Assembly: GCF_030035675.1 (NCBI RefSeq)
Contig: NC_084499.1
Coordinates: 21,803,953 to 21,867,952, forward strand
DNA: 64,000 bases
From: Rhineura floridana
Taxonomy: Eukaryota > Chordata > Lepidosauria > Squamata > Rhineuridae
Reading direction: 5' to 3'
In this document: one piece after another, positions 1 through 11,500 of the stretch
How the letters are laid out: each line of letters opens with the position of its first letter
Numbering within the stretch: the stretch's first letter is position 1
Notes under the pieces: model-generated
Told to the model about the DNA's origin: nothing
The model's database searches: none
Seen by the model: the letters and a program-made list of their open reading frames with translations, nothing else
Translations under genes and position numbers: made by a program

Positions 1-35
1 TTGAACAATGAGATGATCTGCCAGTTGCTTCCACC

Positions 36-170
36 AGCCTTCCCCAACCTGGTGCCCTCCAGAGGTGGTTGAACTACAACTCCTATCAGCCCCTGCAGCA
101 AGCATGGCCTGTGGCCAGGATGAAGGGAACTGTAGTTGAGCATCCTCTGGAGGACCAAAGGTTCCCCACG
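36..170. repeat. Palindromic MITE-like repeat, family A
   Basis: ACTACAACTCCTATCAGCCC faces a reverse-complement-like arm (GGGAACTGTAGTTGAGCATC), bounded by CTCCAGAGG and CCTCTGGAGG. Family A is defined here by these arms and a central AAGCATGGCC-type spacer. Confidence 0.6.
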
Positions 171-204
171 CATGTGGTATATAAATCAGCCATAACATAA
201 CAAC

Positions 205-385
205 ATAGGTCACATCCACACCATATGTTTAAAGCACATTTAAATGTGCATGGCTTCTCCCCCCCCCCAAAGAATCCTGGGAATTTTAGTTCACCCCACA
301 CAGAACTACAACTCCCAGTGGCCTTAACAAATTACACTTCCCAGGATTCTTTGGGGGAAGCGTTATGCTTCAAATGTGTATTAAA
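205..385. repeat. Palindromic MITE-like repeat, family B
   Basis: Left part CACACCATATGTTTAAAGCA with AAAGAATCCTGGGAATTTTA, right part TTCCCAGGATTCTTTGGGGG and TGCTTCAAATGTGT: an imperfect 180-bp palindrome. Further copies are listed below. Confidence 0.65.
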
Positions 386-924
386 TATCCTCCCTCAAAT
401 CAAAGGGAAAAAAAGCACAACCCACTTACCCCAAACACCAGAAACTAACTGCCTAACTGACCCACCAAACCTGGAAATGCAACTCTGAACCCCCCTCTGA
501 GTTCCTGGGTCTGGCTGGCCGCTTCCTTTTTTCTTTTCCTTCTCAAAGTGCCTCTTTCCGAGGGTGTGCCTGCCTTGGCCAGTTCCCCTTTCTCTGCCCT
601 GCCTTGCTGGATGCCTTGCAGAGCAGCACAGCAGCCAAACACCCCTGCCTGCCTGCCAGCCTTCATCCCAGATGCTGCAGAGGGAGCCAGAGCGGGGCAG
701 AGTGGGGTCTTCAGAGGAGGTGGGTGGAAGTGCGTCCCTTTGAGAATGTGGAATCAGAAGGCAGGTACTGGGGGGGGGAGGGATGAAGCTGGAGAGGGGC
801 CTGGCAGGAGGAGGAGGAGCAAGCACCCAGTCCTCCTCCTCCTCCTCAGCTGTACCAGACAGCCGGATAACGTGGATAGCTGAAGCAGGTCCAGCCTCCC
901 CAAGGTTGTACTTGGACAGGTGTG

Positions 925-1075
925 GAGGGAACCTTTGCCCCCCCCAGGTGTTGCTGAAGTACAATTTCCATCAGACCCAACAAGACAAAGCAGCCCCGCT
1001 TCCATCAGGCCCTGCAAGCAAGGCCAATGGCCAGGGCTGATGGGAGTCAATGTTCTAGAGGCCAAAGGGACCCCA
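925..1075. repeat. Family A MITE-like repeat, diverged copy
   Basis: GGTGTTGCTGAAGTACAATT, then AATGGCCAGGGCTGATGGGA and AGAGGCCAAAGGGACC, with the family's order of arms. Confidence 0.5.
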
Positions 1076-1464
1076 CACCTGTACGAGGGCATAGCATTGG
1101 TTACCCCTGGAGGGGGGATCTTTCTGGAGGCCTCGAAGCTACAGAGGATGCTGTGTTTTAAATCCTGGTGCACCAATGGTTTCCCCAGTGCTGCAAGCCA
1201 GGAGTCCAGGGCCCCACAGCCCAGGACCCCCACCCCCAAAATTGCCACACACACGAATGGCAGATGATGGAGGCAGTGGCAAACAAGCCCTGTGTCAGCC
1301 GCTCACCGCAACACCTCTTCTTGTATGTTCAAAAACATTTTGGGGTCTGGGATCAGCTGGCCGGCTAGCCATTAATGTGGTTACAGGTGCTCATGTTGTT
1401 GTTACTTTCACTTTTTACAACTATATTGGGTTGTATGACTGAGACTCATGGAGAGTCATGCATA

Positions 1465-1640
1465 TAGAATGTTAGAGTTGGAAGGAGTGTACAAGGAGCG
1501 CCATCAAGTCCAACTCTCTGCTCACTGCAGGAATCCAGTGTAAAGCGTCCCTGACAGGTGGCTGTCCCTGTGGGTCTACTCTTCCAAGTAGAGCTTAGTT
1601 GGATAACAGCCACTATCCTTTTCCATGACAAAATGTGCTT
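1465..1640 (-). mobile_element. CR1-type LINE 3' fragment
   Basis: TAGAGTTGGAAGGAG, CCATCAAGTCCAACTCTCTG and the CTGACAGGTGGCTGTCCC segment match the widespread reptilian CR1 3' end read in reverse. Confidence 0.6.
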
Positions 1641-1855
1641 ATTATTCCCAACCCAAAGTGCTTGACCTCAGGGCAGAGAAGCAAACTGCCCTTTGATTCC
1701 CCTTGTCATGATGATTTCAGTGAGTTTTTAAAATGCAAAACTGCACATACTCCAAGTATGTCTTTTTTAAATCAGGGTTGCTAAACTGTTTGGGTTTTTT
1801 GCTTTAATGTGTCAGGAATGTAGAAGCAGCTATAGAGTATGGAATAGCTGGGGGG

Positions 1856-1856
<1 letters not shown>

Positions 1857-1890
<34 letters not shown>
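1857..1890. repeat. (GA)n microsatellite
   Basis: About 16 GA units follow a G run. Confidence 0.95.
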
Positions 1891-1893
<3 letters not shown>

Positions 1894-2099
1894 ATGTGTT
1901 AATTGTGTAGTTCACAACTGAAGTGGTACCAGCAGCTGTTTAAATGGGGTCACCAAATATGACCATTATGTTCCAGATCTTAAATTATCCCGCCTCCTCC
2001 TCTCCTGGGTTCCATTTACTACAGTGAATGCTTCGGAGGTCTTGCATTGATGGATCTTTTTGAACAGACTTCCCTGACCCATAAGATTAGGCCCTTGTT

Positions 2100-2275
2100 T
2101 TATGTGTTTGAATCTTCAGAATTTCTGCTTTTTTTGCTTTTATATCCTTTTACAGGACTTTTTTTAATTGCTGTGTTTTTGTTTTTAATGATATGTTTGT
2201 TGTGAGACTGTACACCGCTTAGAAATGCTTGAAATAGTAAGTGGTATATAGATGTTTTTAGATAAATAAATAGCT
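2100..2275 (+). mobile_element. LINE 3' tail fragment (L2-like)
   Basis: T-rich sequence leads to GACTGTACACCGCTTAGAAA and GTGGTATATAGATG, then GATAAATAAATAG. This is the usual end of an old L2-like reptile element. Confidence 0.4.
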
Positions 2276-3544
2276 TTGGTCATTTTTACCCTTCACAGCT
2301 TTAAAACGAGAACATGGGATACTGTGCTTGTTCTTCCTGTTATTTTGAGGCCAAAAATAACTCTCAGAGAAGGTAGAAAAAAACTGGGGGGAAACTTAAT
2401 TGTGAAACATTTACTTCTCCCAATACACACAGGCACACACTTGCTCCTCTGCAATTCCCACACTCTCTACAGCTACTGAAATTTATGCTCACTCCCCCCC
2501 ACACACACACATGGGCCGCTGGTAATTATTGCTTCATTCTAGACCAATCATATCACTGGACAATTTCCAACCAGTTGGGGATTGCGGAGAGAAAGGGGTT
2601 ATGTCATGGCTGGTCAGATTTTCCTACATGATGACATCACTGAGGGCAAACAAAGCCACCTGAAGATTGCAATAACTGAAGGCAATGCTAATGCATCCAT
2701 TAAATGTTTATGTATGTGTGTGGGCAGATCCAAAACAAGGAGGGCAGGAGGGATTTTTGACACCACCCTCCCTTTGCATATACCTATATTTGTGAAACAG
2801 AATAGAAAAATGCATCGTATTAGTGAAAATTGCTTTGCAAAAGTGTGTATGTTAGGCAGAAAGTAAATGCACACTAAAACGCTTATGAATTTTCACGAGG
2901 ACTTAAAAAATATTACAAACTGGTGTAGAAATGTGGAAAACTAAGCTTAAGATTGGAAAAATGTGAGAGAAACCCAAATCGACACGTTCATCCATGGGAG
3001 GCAGAATGACATATTTGCCGAACTGCAGAGCTCACTGGCTGACCCTGGCAAGTGCTTCCTCCTCATGCTCCTCGCCATGTGCTGCAGCCAGGAGGAAACG
3101 GGTCTTTTGCGTCATCAGGGGGACCTTTGAGGTCAGAGGCAAAATGGGGAAGTGTGCAGTTCTTTCCCACAGTCCTTCCTCCATCCTTTCCCCCAAACAC
3201 GCACAGCCCTTTTAGGCTGGCAGGAATCGTGTGTGACTCTGCCTGTGGCACTCCACATCTGTAGGCAAGGAAACAAAAGCAGCCAGGCCAGGCTTAGGGG
3301 GCCCTGCTGTAGAAATGGGAGCCCTCTGTTTGGAAGGCGGCCAGAGGTCACTCCTCTGCCTGAGAGGCTTCCAAGCCCACTTGGAAGAGAAAGGCTTTGA
3401 TCCAAGCCTATTTCTCACCATTACTAATATACACATTTTTGTACACACTTTTTGGTTGCAGAACTGCAAAATTTGGAGAAGTGCATATTTCAAAGCAGAG
3501 CGGCCTTTCTGTTCGCACCTTGTTTTGGGAAGCATGGATTAAAT

Positions 3545-3790
3545 AGCTTCTATCTTTTCGGCGCCAGGTTAAGACCTGGCTATGCTCCCAGGCATTTTAA
3601 GCGTTTATGTTATAATTTAAATTTTTTATTTTTTATTTTTTTTCTTTTGTTGCTGCTTGTGTTTATGGTTTGTTGTCTGATTTTATTGTTGATATTTTGT
3701 ATTTTAACCTTTTTGTACACCGCCCAGAGAGCCACTCGCTATGGGCGGTCTATAAATGAAACAAATAAATAAATAAATAATAAAAATTAG
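3545..3790 (+). mobile_element. LINE 3' tail fragment (L2-like) with ATAA repeats
   Basis: GTTAAGACCTGGCTATGCTC, then TTTTTGTACACCGCCCAGAG, GGGCGGTCTATAAATG and a terminal (AAAT)n run. Confidence 0.5.
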
Positions 3791-4006
3791 GTAGATTCAC
3801 ATTAGAATATGTGTACTGAAATGAATTTCTCCCGCCGCAAAAGTGTGTGTGCAGGGAGAGCTGTTGTCCCCTGCTGTACAGTCTGGCGGGGGGGGGGGAG
3901 GACCAGCAGCGCATCAGGGAAGCCATGGCCGGATCAGGCTGGTGGGCTGCCAGTTCTTCACCACCCCACCTATAGCATAGCAACCTTAATTGTGTTTCCC
4001 TTCCAG

Positions 4007-4081
4007 TGGATGGCGGCTGCCGCCTCAGCCAACACTTTTCACGGAGAGCCAGAGTCCAGGCGCTGCTTCCTGCCCTCTACC
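4007..4081 (+). other. CARD9: CARD9 5' UTR part of the first coding exon, with an in-frame upstream ATG
   Basis: A pyrimidine-rich tract ending in AG at 4005-4006 makes 4007 the likely start of this exon. An ATG at 4010-4012 is in frame with the conserved start at 4082 and no stop lies between, so a 24-residue N-terminal extension (beginning MAAAASANTF) is possible. I kept 4082 because the protein from there aligns with the human N-terminus (MSxxxxDxxxCW). Confidence 0.6.
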
Positions 4082-5498
4082 ATGTCTGAGCCAGACGACG
4101 ACAATGAGAGCTGCTGGAATAACCTGGAGAACTTCCGTGTGAAGCTGATTTCAGTGATTGACCCCTCCAGGATCACCCCTTACCTCCGCCAGTGCAAAGT
4201 CATAAACCACGACGATGAGGAACAGGTCCTCAATGACCCCAGCCTGGTGATCAGGAAAAGGAAAACGGGTCTGTGTGGTTTTGCCTCCCGCCCTGCCACC
4301 TCCCCTCCAAAGGGCTCAGGGCCAATGACGAACAAGGTTTTCTCCCCTCCCTCTGTCAGCTGATCCTCACAACAACCCTGCAAAGATGGTTAAGTTGAGA
4401 GACAGTAGCTGGCCCACTACTGTTTCCAGTTGACCTTCACGGCAGGAGTTAGGATTTGGAACCTGATCCTGTCATCTAACCGCTACACCTGTTTGGCTCC
4501 ACTTGGACATAGTACCTGCTAGGACAAGGGTGGGGGAGGAATTAAGGACATGTACTTCTACTCCAGGGTCAAAACTTTAGCAAGATGCATACCTAGAATC
4601 TGTTCCTTTTGGATACACAAAGAGAATTCAAACAGGCCCAGTGCCCAGAATTGGATATATTTTAAGAAGCTTCAGCAAGTCCTCTAATTCTCCAATGGTT
4701 GTGCAGTTATATATTTAAACAATTTAGGCTACAATTAATTTCTTGGATGTTGGGGTATTGAACATCAAAGAATTGACTGGAATGTACACAAAAGATTGTA
4801 CAGCTGGCCCTGCCTTGCAAAAAAGCCATAACTATGGTATGTTTACTGCCAACAGACCACAATCCGAAGCCATGGTTTGTTGTTGGCTTACTAACCTTGG
4901 TTTGCTTCAACTATGGCTTGGTGTCACATATGAACCTGGCCACCACCACCACCACCACCACCACCCAGACATTAATGACATTATAAATGCACGAGGCAAG
5001 AGTAGGTGGAAAACAAATCAAACTTTGGAAAAAGCCATTGTTTGTTTGATCGTTTGTGGGAGAACTTGTGGTTAACTCGTGGTTTGTTAAACAAACCATG
5101 GCTTAGTGTTATGTCTGAACCAGGCCAGCATAGCTTTCCTCTCTGTGCGGGGAACCCCACATGGCATCATGTCTCTCTCAGGCCCCCTCTCCCATGGCCC
5201 CACTGCCCTGACAGCTTCTGATATTTTGTGCTAAAAGCACCTTTTGCTCTCTCTTTGCAGGGGTGCTCCTTGACATTCTCCAGCGGACAGGTCGGAAGGG
5301 CTTTGTGGCATTTCTTGAGAGCCTGGAGCTCTACTATCCTCATCTCTACAAGAAAATAACGGGCAATGAACCCACCAGGGTCTTCTCCATGATTATAGGT
5401 GAATATAGGGATTGGGTGGATTTCCTTTGTCCTCTGTCGCCTCCCTGCCCTACCGAAGGCCCTTGATGGCTGAGAGAGACTGCTCCTGGCAACCCTGA

Positions 5499-5556
<58 letters not shown>

Positions 5557-8500
5557 CCCACCTTTCCTTCAAGGAGCTCAAGGTGGCATACAAATACGAT
5601 TCTCCCCCCCCTTCTGATTTTATCCTCACAACAGCCTTGTGAGGTAGGTTATGCTGAGGGGTAGTGACTGGCCCCCAAGGTCACCCAGAGATGCATGGCT
5701 GGGCAGGGATTTGAACCCTGGTCTCTCCCAGGTCATAGTCTGACACCCTAACCATTATACCACACTGTCTCGCTGGCTCCATCTATAGAGGTGAAAAGGA
5801 AAATACTAGAATTCAACAATGGCAAGTCATTGTCACATTTCAAGGGTATCCTCTCAGCTGATGATTATTGATAACCCTGGGACCCCTCAGCCGCATGGGC
5901 CTGACTTCTGCAGGCCCCTGCAAACCCGCCCCTGCCCTTCATTCTCCTCCTCCCCACCCCACAGACACGGCTGGGGAGACCCGCCTGACAGAGCTGCTGA
6001 TGAGCGAGATCTCCAAGCTCCAGGGCGCCGTCCGGGAGGAGAGGTGGAGAGTCCAGGAGATGAACGTCCTACTGCACACCAAGGAGGGCGTCATCAAGGA
6101 GCTGCGGGTACGGGACAGCGTCCTCCGCAAGTACCAGGAGAGAGCGCAGAAGGTGAAGGAGGAGCGGGACGGCCTCAGCAAGGAGCTGAAGCGCTGCAAG
6201 GATGAGAACTATGAGCTGGCCATGAGCTACGCCCGGCAGAGTGAGGAGAAGAACGTGGCCCTGATGAAGAACCGGGACCTGCAGCTGGAGGTCGGCCTTG
6301 TCGCCCCTCCTGCACCAGCAGGGGGCAGGGTGAGGTGGGGGTGGAGTGGCGAAGTACGGGCACGGCAGGCGGAGGTCAGCTCTGGAAGTGTGGCTTCTGC
6401 CTTCGCTCCCTGCCCTATATGACCAAGTCAGCCCACTGGGCCATCTAGTATTGCCTGCCCTGACTGGCAGCAGCGGGCTCTCCAAGGATTCAGGCCGGGG
6501 CAATTCCCAGCCCAACCTGGAGATGCCACTGGCAATTGAACCTGGGACCTTCTGCATGCAGAGCAGATGTTCTGTCACAGAGCTATGGCCTTTCCCCTAC
6601 AACTAAAGTAAGATTCTAGTCCTCATAATTCCAAATAAAGGGCTACACAAGCTGCCTTGCACGGAGTCAGGCCACTCTGGCCCTTCCCTGTCTCTAAATC
6701 CTTCTCTGCCACCAGCCAACAAGAATCCTAAAGAAAGTCTGTCCCATATTCGGAGGCCAGGACGTGGTGTGCATATCCAGCACAACTGCCTGCCTCTGCG
6801 TTGGAAGCACTTGAAGGGGTTCCCGGGCGTTGCCTCTGTAATCCTTCAAAGGACTTGGTGTCCTGGCCAGGCTGAGGATGGAGGGGCCTGGCGATTGCCC
6901 TGTGGAATTGCAATAAGGCCTGTTAAGCTTGCTAAGGGTTGCTGGGACTTGTAGCTCTAGGAGGGGTAAACTACAGTTCCCAGGATTCTTTGGGGGAAGC
7001 TTTCAATGCACGGCGTGGACTCAGATGACGCAGCAGACAGGGGGCACTTCTAGCTGGGCTGCCTGTAAGGTAGTCATGGGGAGCAGGGTGGAGAAAAGGG
7101 ACTCACCTCTCCCTGGGGCACATCCATGGGGGGAGCCACAAGAATTCTTCCAGGGAGGAGTGAAGTCAAGCACTCAGAGTGGGGGGAAAGGGAGAGAGGG
7201 GGAGAGAAATGTTGCCTGCACTGTACTGTTGCTTCATATACCAGGTTGTGCACGTGCTACAAACGTGCTCTTTAAAAGAAAAGCAAGAAAGCTTGGGAGC
7301 CTAGAGACTGCGGTTCTTCCCCTCCTCCTCCATGCGTGCCCATGGGATTGGTCACACATCCCAGTGGCGGCTGGTGCCTCCGGTGTCAGTGGAATCCACT
7401 CTGGGGTTTAGTCCAAACTTTGAAGGAACTGCCCAAGGTGCTGAACGTCCTTGAAAGTTCATAGAAAACCCGGAGCGGATTCCGCTGCCCCCACTGCTGC
7501 ATCCCCAGCCACATGCCGCTTTGCTGAACTGGAGCTCAGGGGAGCAGGAGTTGGGCAGCCCCCGGAGGTCCTTTTACGCCCCTCCCTTTCTCCTCTCCCT
7601 GCCCTCTGTGGGGTTTATGTTCCTCCGTGAAGATCGACTGCCTGAAGCACAGCCTGATGAAGGCGGAGGACGACTGCCGGCTGGAGCGGAAGCACACCCT
7701 TAAGCTGAAGCATGCCATTGAGCAGCGGCCCAGCCATGAGGTGGTCTGGGAGATCCAGCGGGAGAAGGACCTGCTCCTGGCCAAGAACAAGGAGCTGGAG
7801 AGCACCCTGCAGGTAGGCACGCAGCAGGGGGGAAAGACCAAGTAAGAATGGTCCTCCCAGTGTGGCTGATGGGAACATAGCAGGCGGATCAGGCTAGAGG
7901 GGGCCATCATCGTCCAGCATCCTGTTCTCACAGTGGCCTCAGTGAGAAGCACATACAACGGCATTCCCTCTCCACGAGTGTTTTCCATCAACTGGTATTC
8001 TGAGTCATCCTACTTCTAACAACAGAGGCAGAACTTTCTGTACAGTCTTCAAGGGCAGCCCCACATAGAGCTCGTTGCAGCAGTCAGTTCCCTACACTAC
8101 AGGCTACCAAGGCATGAATGGCAGGGGCAGGAAAGAGTACAGTCAACTCATCAGATCAGTTTGATAAATTGCACTCCTGGCAGTGACAAGGATCCTCTGA
8201 CATACGGTATGTTTACGAACATACATGAGGGCCAGTTTGGAGCAGTGGTCAGAGAGGGTCAGGCTGGAAGCGATTCCCTGCAACCTGCCTCCAACAGTGG
8301 AGGGAGAGCAGAGCCATCGTGGCAGTCAGTCACTTGTGGCTTCCTCCTCCCTTCATGGCTAGTGGGAGTTGTAGCCCAAATTATGCGGAGGGCACCTGGC
8401 TGGGGGAGGCCACTATATGGGGCTCATGCAGGTGACGCAGGTCCCAGAGCATGGCATGGGGGGTGGGGGGATGTGGAAGGAGATTACTCCAGCCACTCAC

Positions 8501-11500
8501 TGTCCAGAGATGCTCGTTGCCCGGGGCTAACTCTGCTCGCACTGCCCCAAGGTCACCAAGACAGGGAGCTCCGAGGAAGACGGCATCTCCATCCAGGCTC
8601 TCGAGGCCGAGCAGGCGCAGCTGCTGGGGGAGCACCAGAAGCTGGTCAATGCTGTGTATGACCTACGCCAAACCCTGCGGAGGACGGAGGACTCGCGGGA
8701 CAAGGTAAGGCTCTGGCCGGGGGAAAAGGAGCCCATGGAGCGGAGCTGGCTACGGCAGCTCATGCACTGTACAGTTGCAGCGTATTTAAAGCGCTTGGCT
8801 TCCCCTCCCCCCAAGAATCCTAGGAACTGTAGTTTGCTAAGGGTGCTGGGAACTGTAGGTCTGAGGGGTAAACTACAGTTCCCAGGATTCTTGAGGAGGG
8901 AGGGAGTGTGCTTTAAAAGTATGGTGTGTATGCAGCCTTGATGCCACAGTGGGGGGATGGGAGAGAAGCCAGGAAGAAATCAGTCTGTGGCCTGGGAAAT
9001 GGGGCTATTCTGGGCCCTGGCACAATGCATGGGGGCAGCGGACACAGGCAACTACAGTCTCTAGGCAGGAGAATAACGTCCAGCATTGCTGTGAGGGGCA
9101 TGGCCTGGGGAGAGTTCCAAGGGCCAGACGGCGAAGCCTGGAGGACCTCATTTGCCTCCTGAGCCTGACATATTGAAGGGCCGCCTTGTACCCCTCATGT
9201 GCCCAGTAGGTCACTGCGGTCAGCGGGAGTTTCTCCTGAAGGCTCCATGAGAACTCGGAGCAGGGCATTCAGGGGGGCTGCCCCTCTTCCGTGAAGCAAC
9301 ACCCCTGTTGAGATATGGCAAGGGCCCACTCTCTGCACCTTCCAAAAGCAAGCGAAGACAATGGTTCTGACGAGGTTTCCCAGCTGAGTGAATGGATATG
9401 GCTGCTTTTTAAAAATTCATTTGTTGTTGTTTTCTGGGCTGTTTTTCACTTTTTAAAAGCTGTTTTCATTATATTTTGTACATTGCCTTGAGACAATTAA
9501 TAAATAACAATATTTCAATACTTATCTTCTCTCGATGTATGGATTTCTCAACTTATTTTATCCTGGGACATGCATTTGGTACATTTTTTGTGAGAACTAC
9601 AGGCACTTCCAGACTGGTGTTTTGTTGTGGTTTTATTCTGCAACATTTTCTACAGCCGTAGTGCATTTGTGGTGGATGTATTCCACTTTAGTTTGTCCTG
9701 CGATGCTTCCCCAAAGCTAACAAATGATTGCTGTCTGAAGGGGCTATAGCACAACCACGGAACAAAAACAAACTAAAACATTTTGCAGGATGAAATGTTA
9801 CAGGCGTTCAGCAGGAAGTTGCGGGATATGCACTGATTGGAAATGAAAGCAGCGTGACCGCCCCAAATCTTTTGCAGGCGCAAAGAATCGTGTGTGACTC
9901 CCTCAATAGCATCATGAGCACAAAACATCAGGAATGTGCAATTAAAGGGACGTCTGCAGGGGCCCTATATCCCAAAATTCAGAGAAATGCAAAGCCCAAG
10001 AGATCATTATGGGAGGTGTAACTCAGGTCCAGGTGAAACCCTCCTCTGTCCCCAGCCTGTGGACTCCCTCCTCCAACGGGTCTGTGCTTGCATTGGCAGC
10101 TTGTTGAAGAGAAGGACATGCTGGAGGTGAGGTGTGCGTCCCTGCAGAAGGACACCCAGATATACCAGGATCGTATCGAGGTCATCTTGACGCAGATGGA
10201 AGAGGTAGCTTCAGAAAGGGACCAGGTAGGGCTGCCCAGTCAATGTCTCCTCCTGTCTCCCCCCCAACCCCAAATAATCAGCAGCCAAGGAGAGAGGGGG
10301 GCTCTGGTGGCACAATGCTGATCACAGTGCTGCACCCCATGCTGGGAGACGCTTTGCGCCGAATGTTAAATGTAAAGGTCTCTCTGCCACTGGATGAAGT
10401 GAATTCTCTTTCCCCTCAACATAAACTCCTCCTCCTCAGCCCTTCAGCAATTGAAAAAGTGTAGTGATCTGGCTGAAACAACCCTCACCCTGGAACTGTT
10501 TACACAAGAACATCAGAAGAGCCTGGCTGCTGGATCAGGCCAAAGGCCCAATTAATCCAGTATCCTGTTCTCAGAGAAGCAAAGCAGGTACCTCTGGGAA
10601 GCCTGCAGCAGTGCAATGCCTATCCCCACTTGTGATTCCCAGCAACTGGTAGTCCGCTGGCATTCGGCCTCCAACAGTGACCATGGCGGCCTTATCCTCC
10701 ACTCGTTCATGTTTTCAGTGTTGGGGCTTAATATGAACACCAGAAGAGCCCAGGAGCCCAAAAACCCACCGAGTCCAGCCTCCTGTTCTACGGTGGCCAG
10801 CCAGACACATCTGGGAAGCTTGCAAACTGGAGAGGGAAGCAGCGCTGCTCTCCTCACTTGTGAAGCACCCCTAATCATAAGCTAGCAGGCTGGTTAACAC
10901 TGGGTCAGCCACCCGCTGTACCTTGTGGCCTGCCAGCCAGGAGTGTGAGAGGCCACCTGCAACCCCAGGGAGGCAGCAGACAAGGCTTGCAGAGCAAGTC
11001 CCTGGTAACTTGTGGACTGTTGACAGCTAAGTGGGTCACAAGCTGTTCGGGCCTCTTTCAAAACCACTTTCTTACCATAGATGGTACGTTTTTCCCTACT
11101 TTGTTTCCAGATGAGTGTTTCTTGTGGGATAGGTGCTCCTCATGCATGCAAGCTTCTTGTTGTTGTTTCTGCAGCATCCACACGACATTGTCAAATGCTT
11201 TTTTTAAAAAAAGCAATGAATAAATGCAACAGATAAATATTTTATGGTGTTTTTCACCAACCTGGGCTCCTTTTGGAGGAAGGGCAGTGTATAAAATAAC
11301 AGTAACAATAATAAGCTTCTTTTTCTCCCTCCCCCACCACCCACTAGGCCCTTCTGACTCAAGAGGGATTCCACAAACAGTTATCCAAGAGTCTGATGGA
11401 TAAAGATCTCTACCGGAAGCAGATCCGGGAGCTTGGCGAAAGGTGTGACGAGTTGCAGCTGCAGCTGTTCCAGAAAGAAGGGCAGTTGCTCAGTGCTGAA

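Larger units (their letters stand above)
1..4000. other. Upstream region of CARD9 without recognised genes
   Basis: This holds MITE-like palindromes, a CR1 fragment, a GA microsatellite and LINE-tail sequences, listed separately. The stretch 2300-3540 shows no recognisable repeat or coding signal. The CARD9 non-coding first exon and promoter are expected here but were not identified. The next gene in human, SNAPC4, is not visible. Confidence 0.5.

Noticed and set aside
3809-4363. 184-codon frame taken as a single-exon gene
   Set aside because: It contains CARD9 exon 1 (4082-4268) but runs into intron on both sides. The donor at 4269 and the match to the next exon show the true structure.
4743-5075. 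Frame with a poly-His run between CARD9 exons 1 and 2
   Set aside because: The His run is a (CAC)n microsatellite in an intron. There is no splice or conservation support.
5346-5561. Poly-Asn minus-strand frame
   Set aside because: It is produced by the (ATT)n microsatellite.
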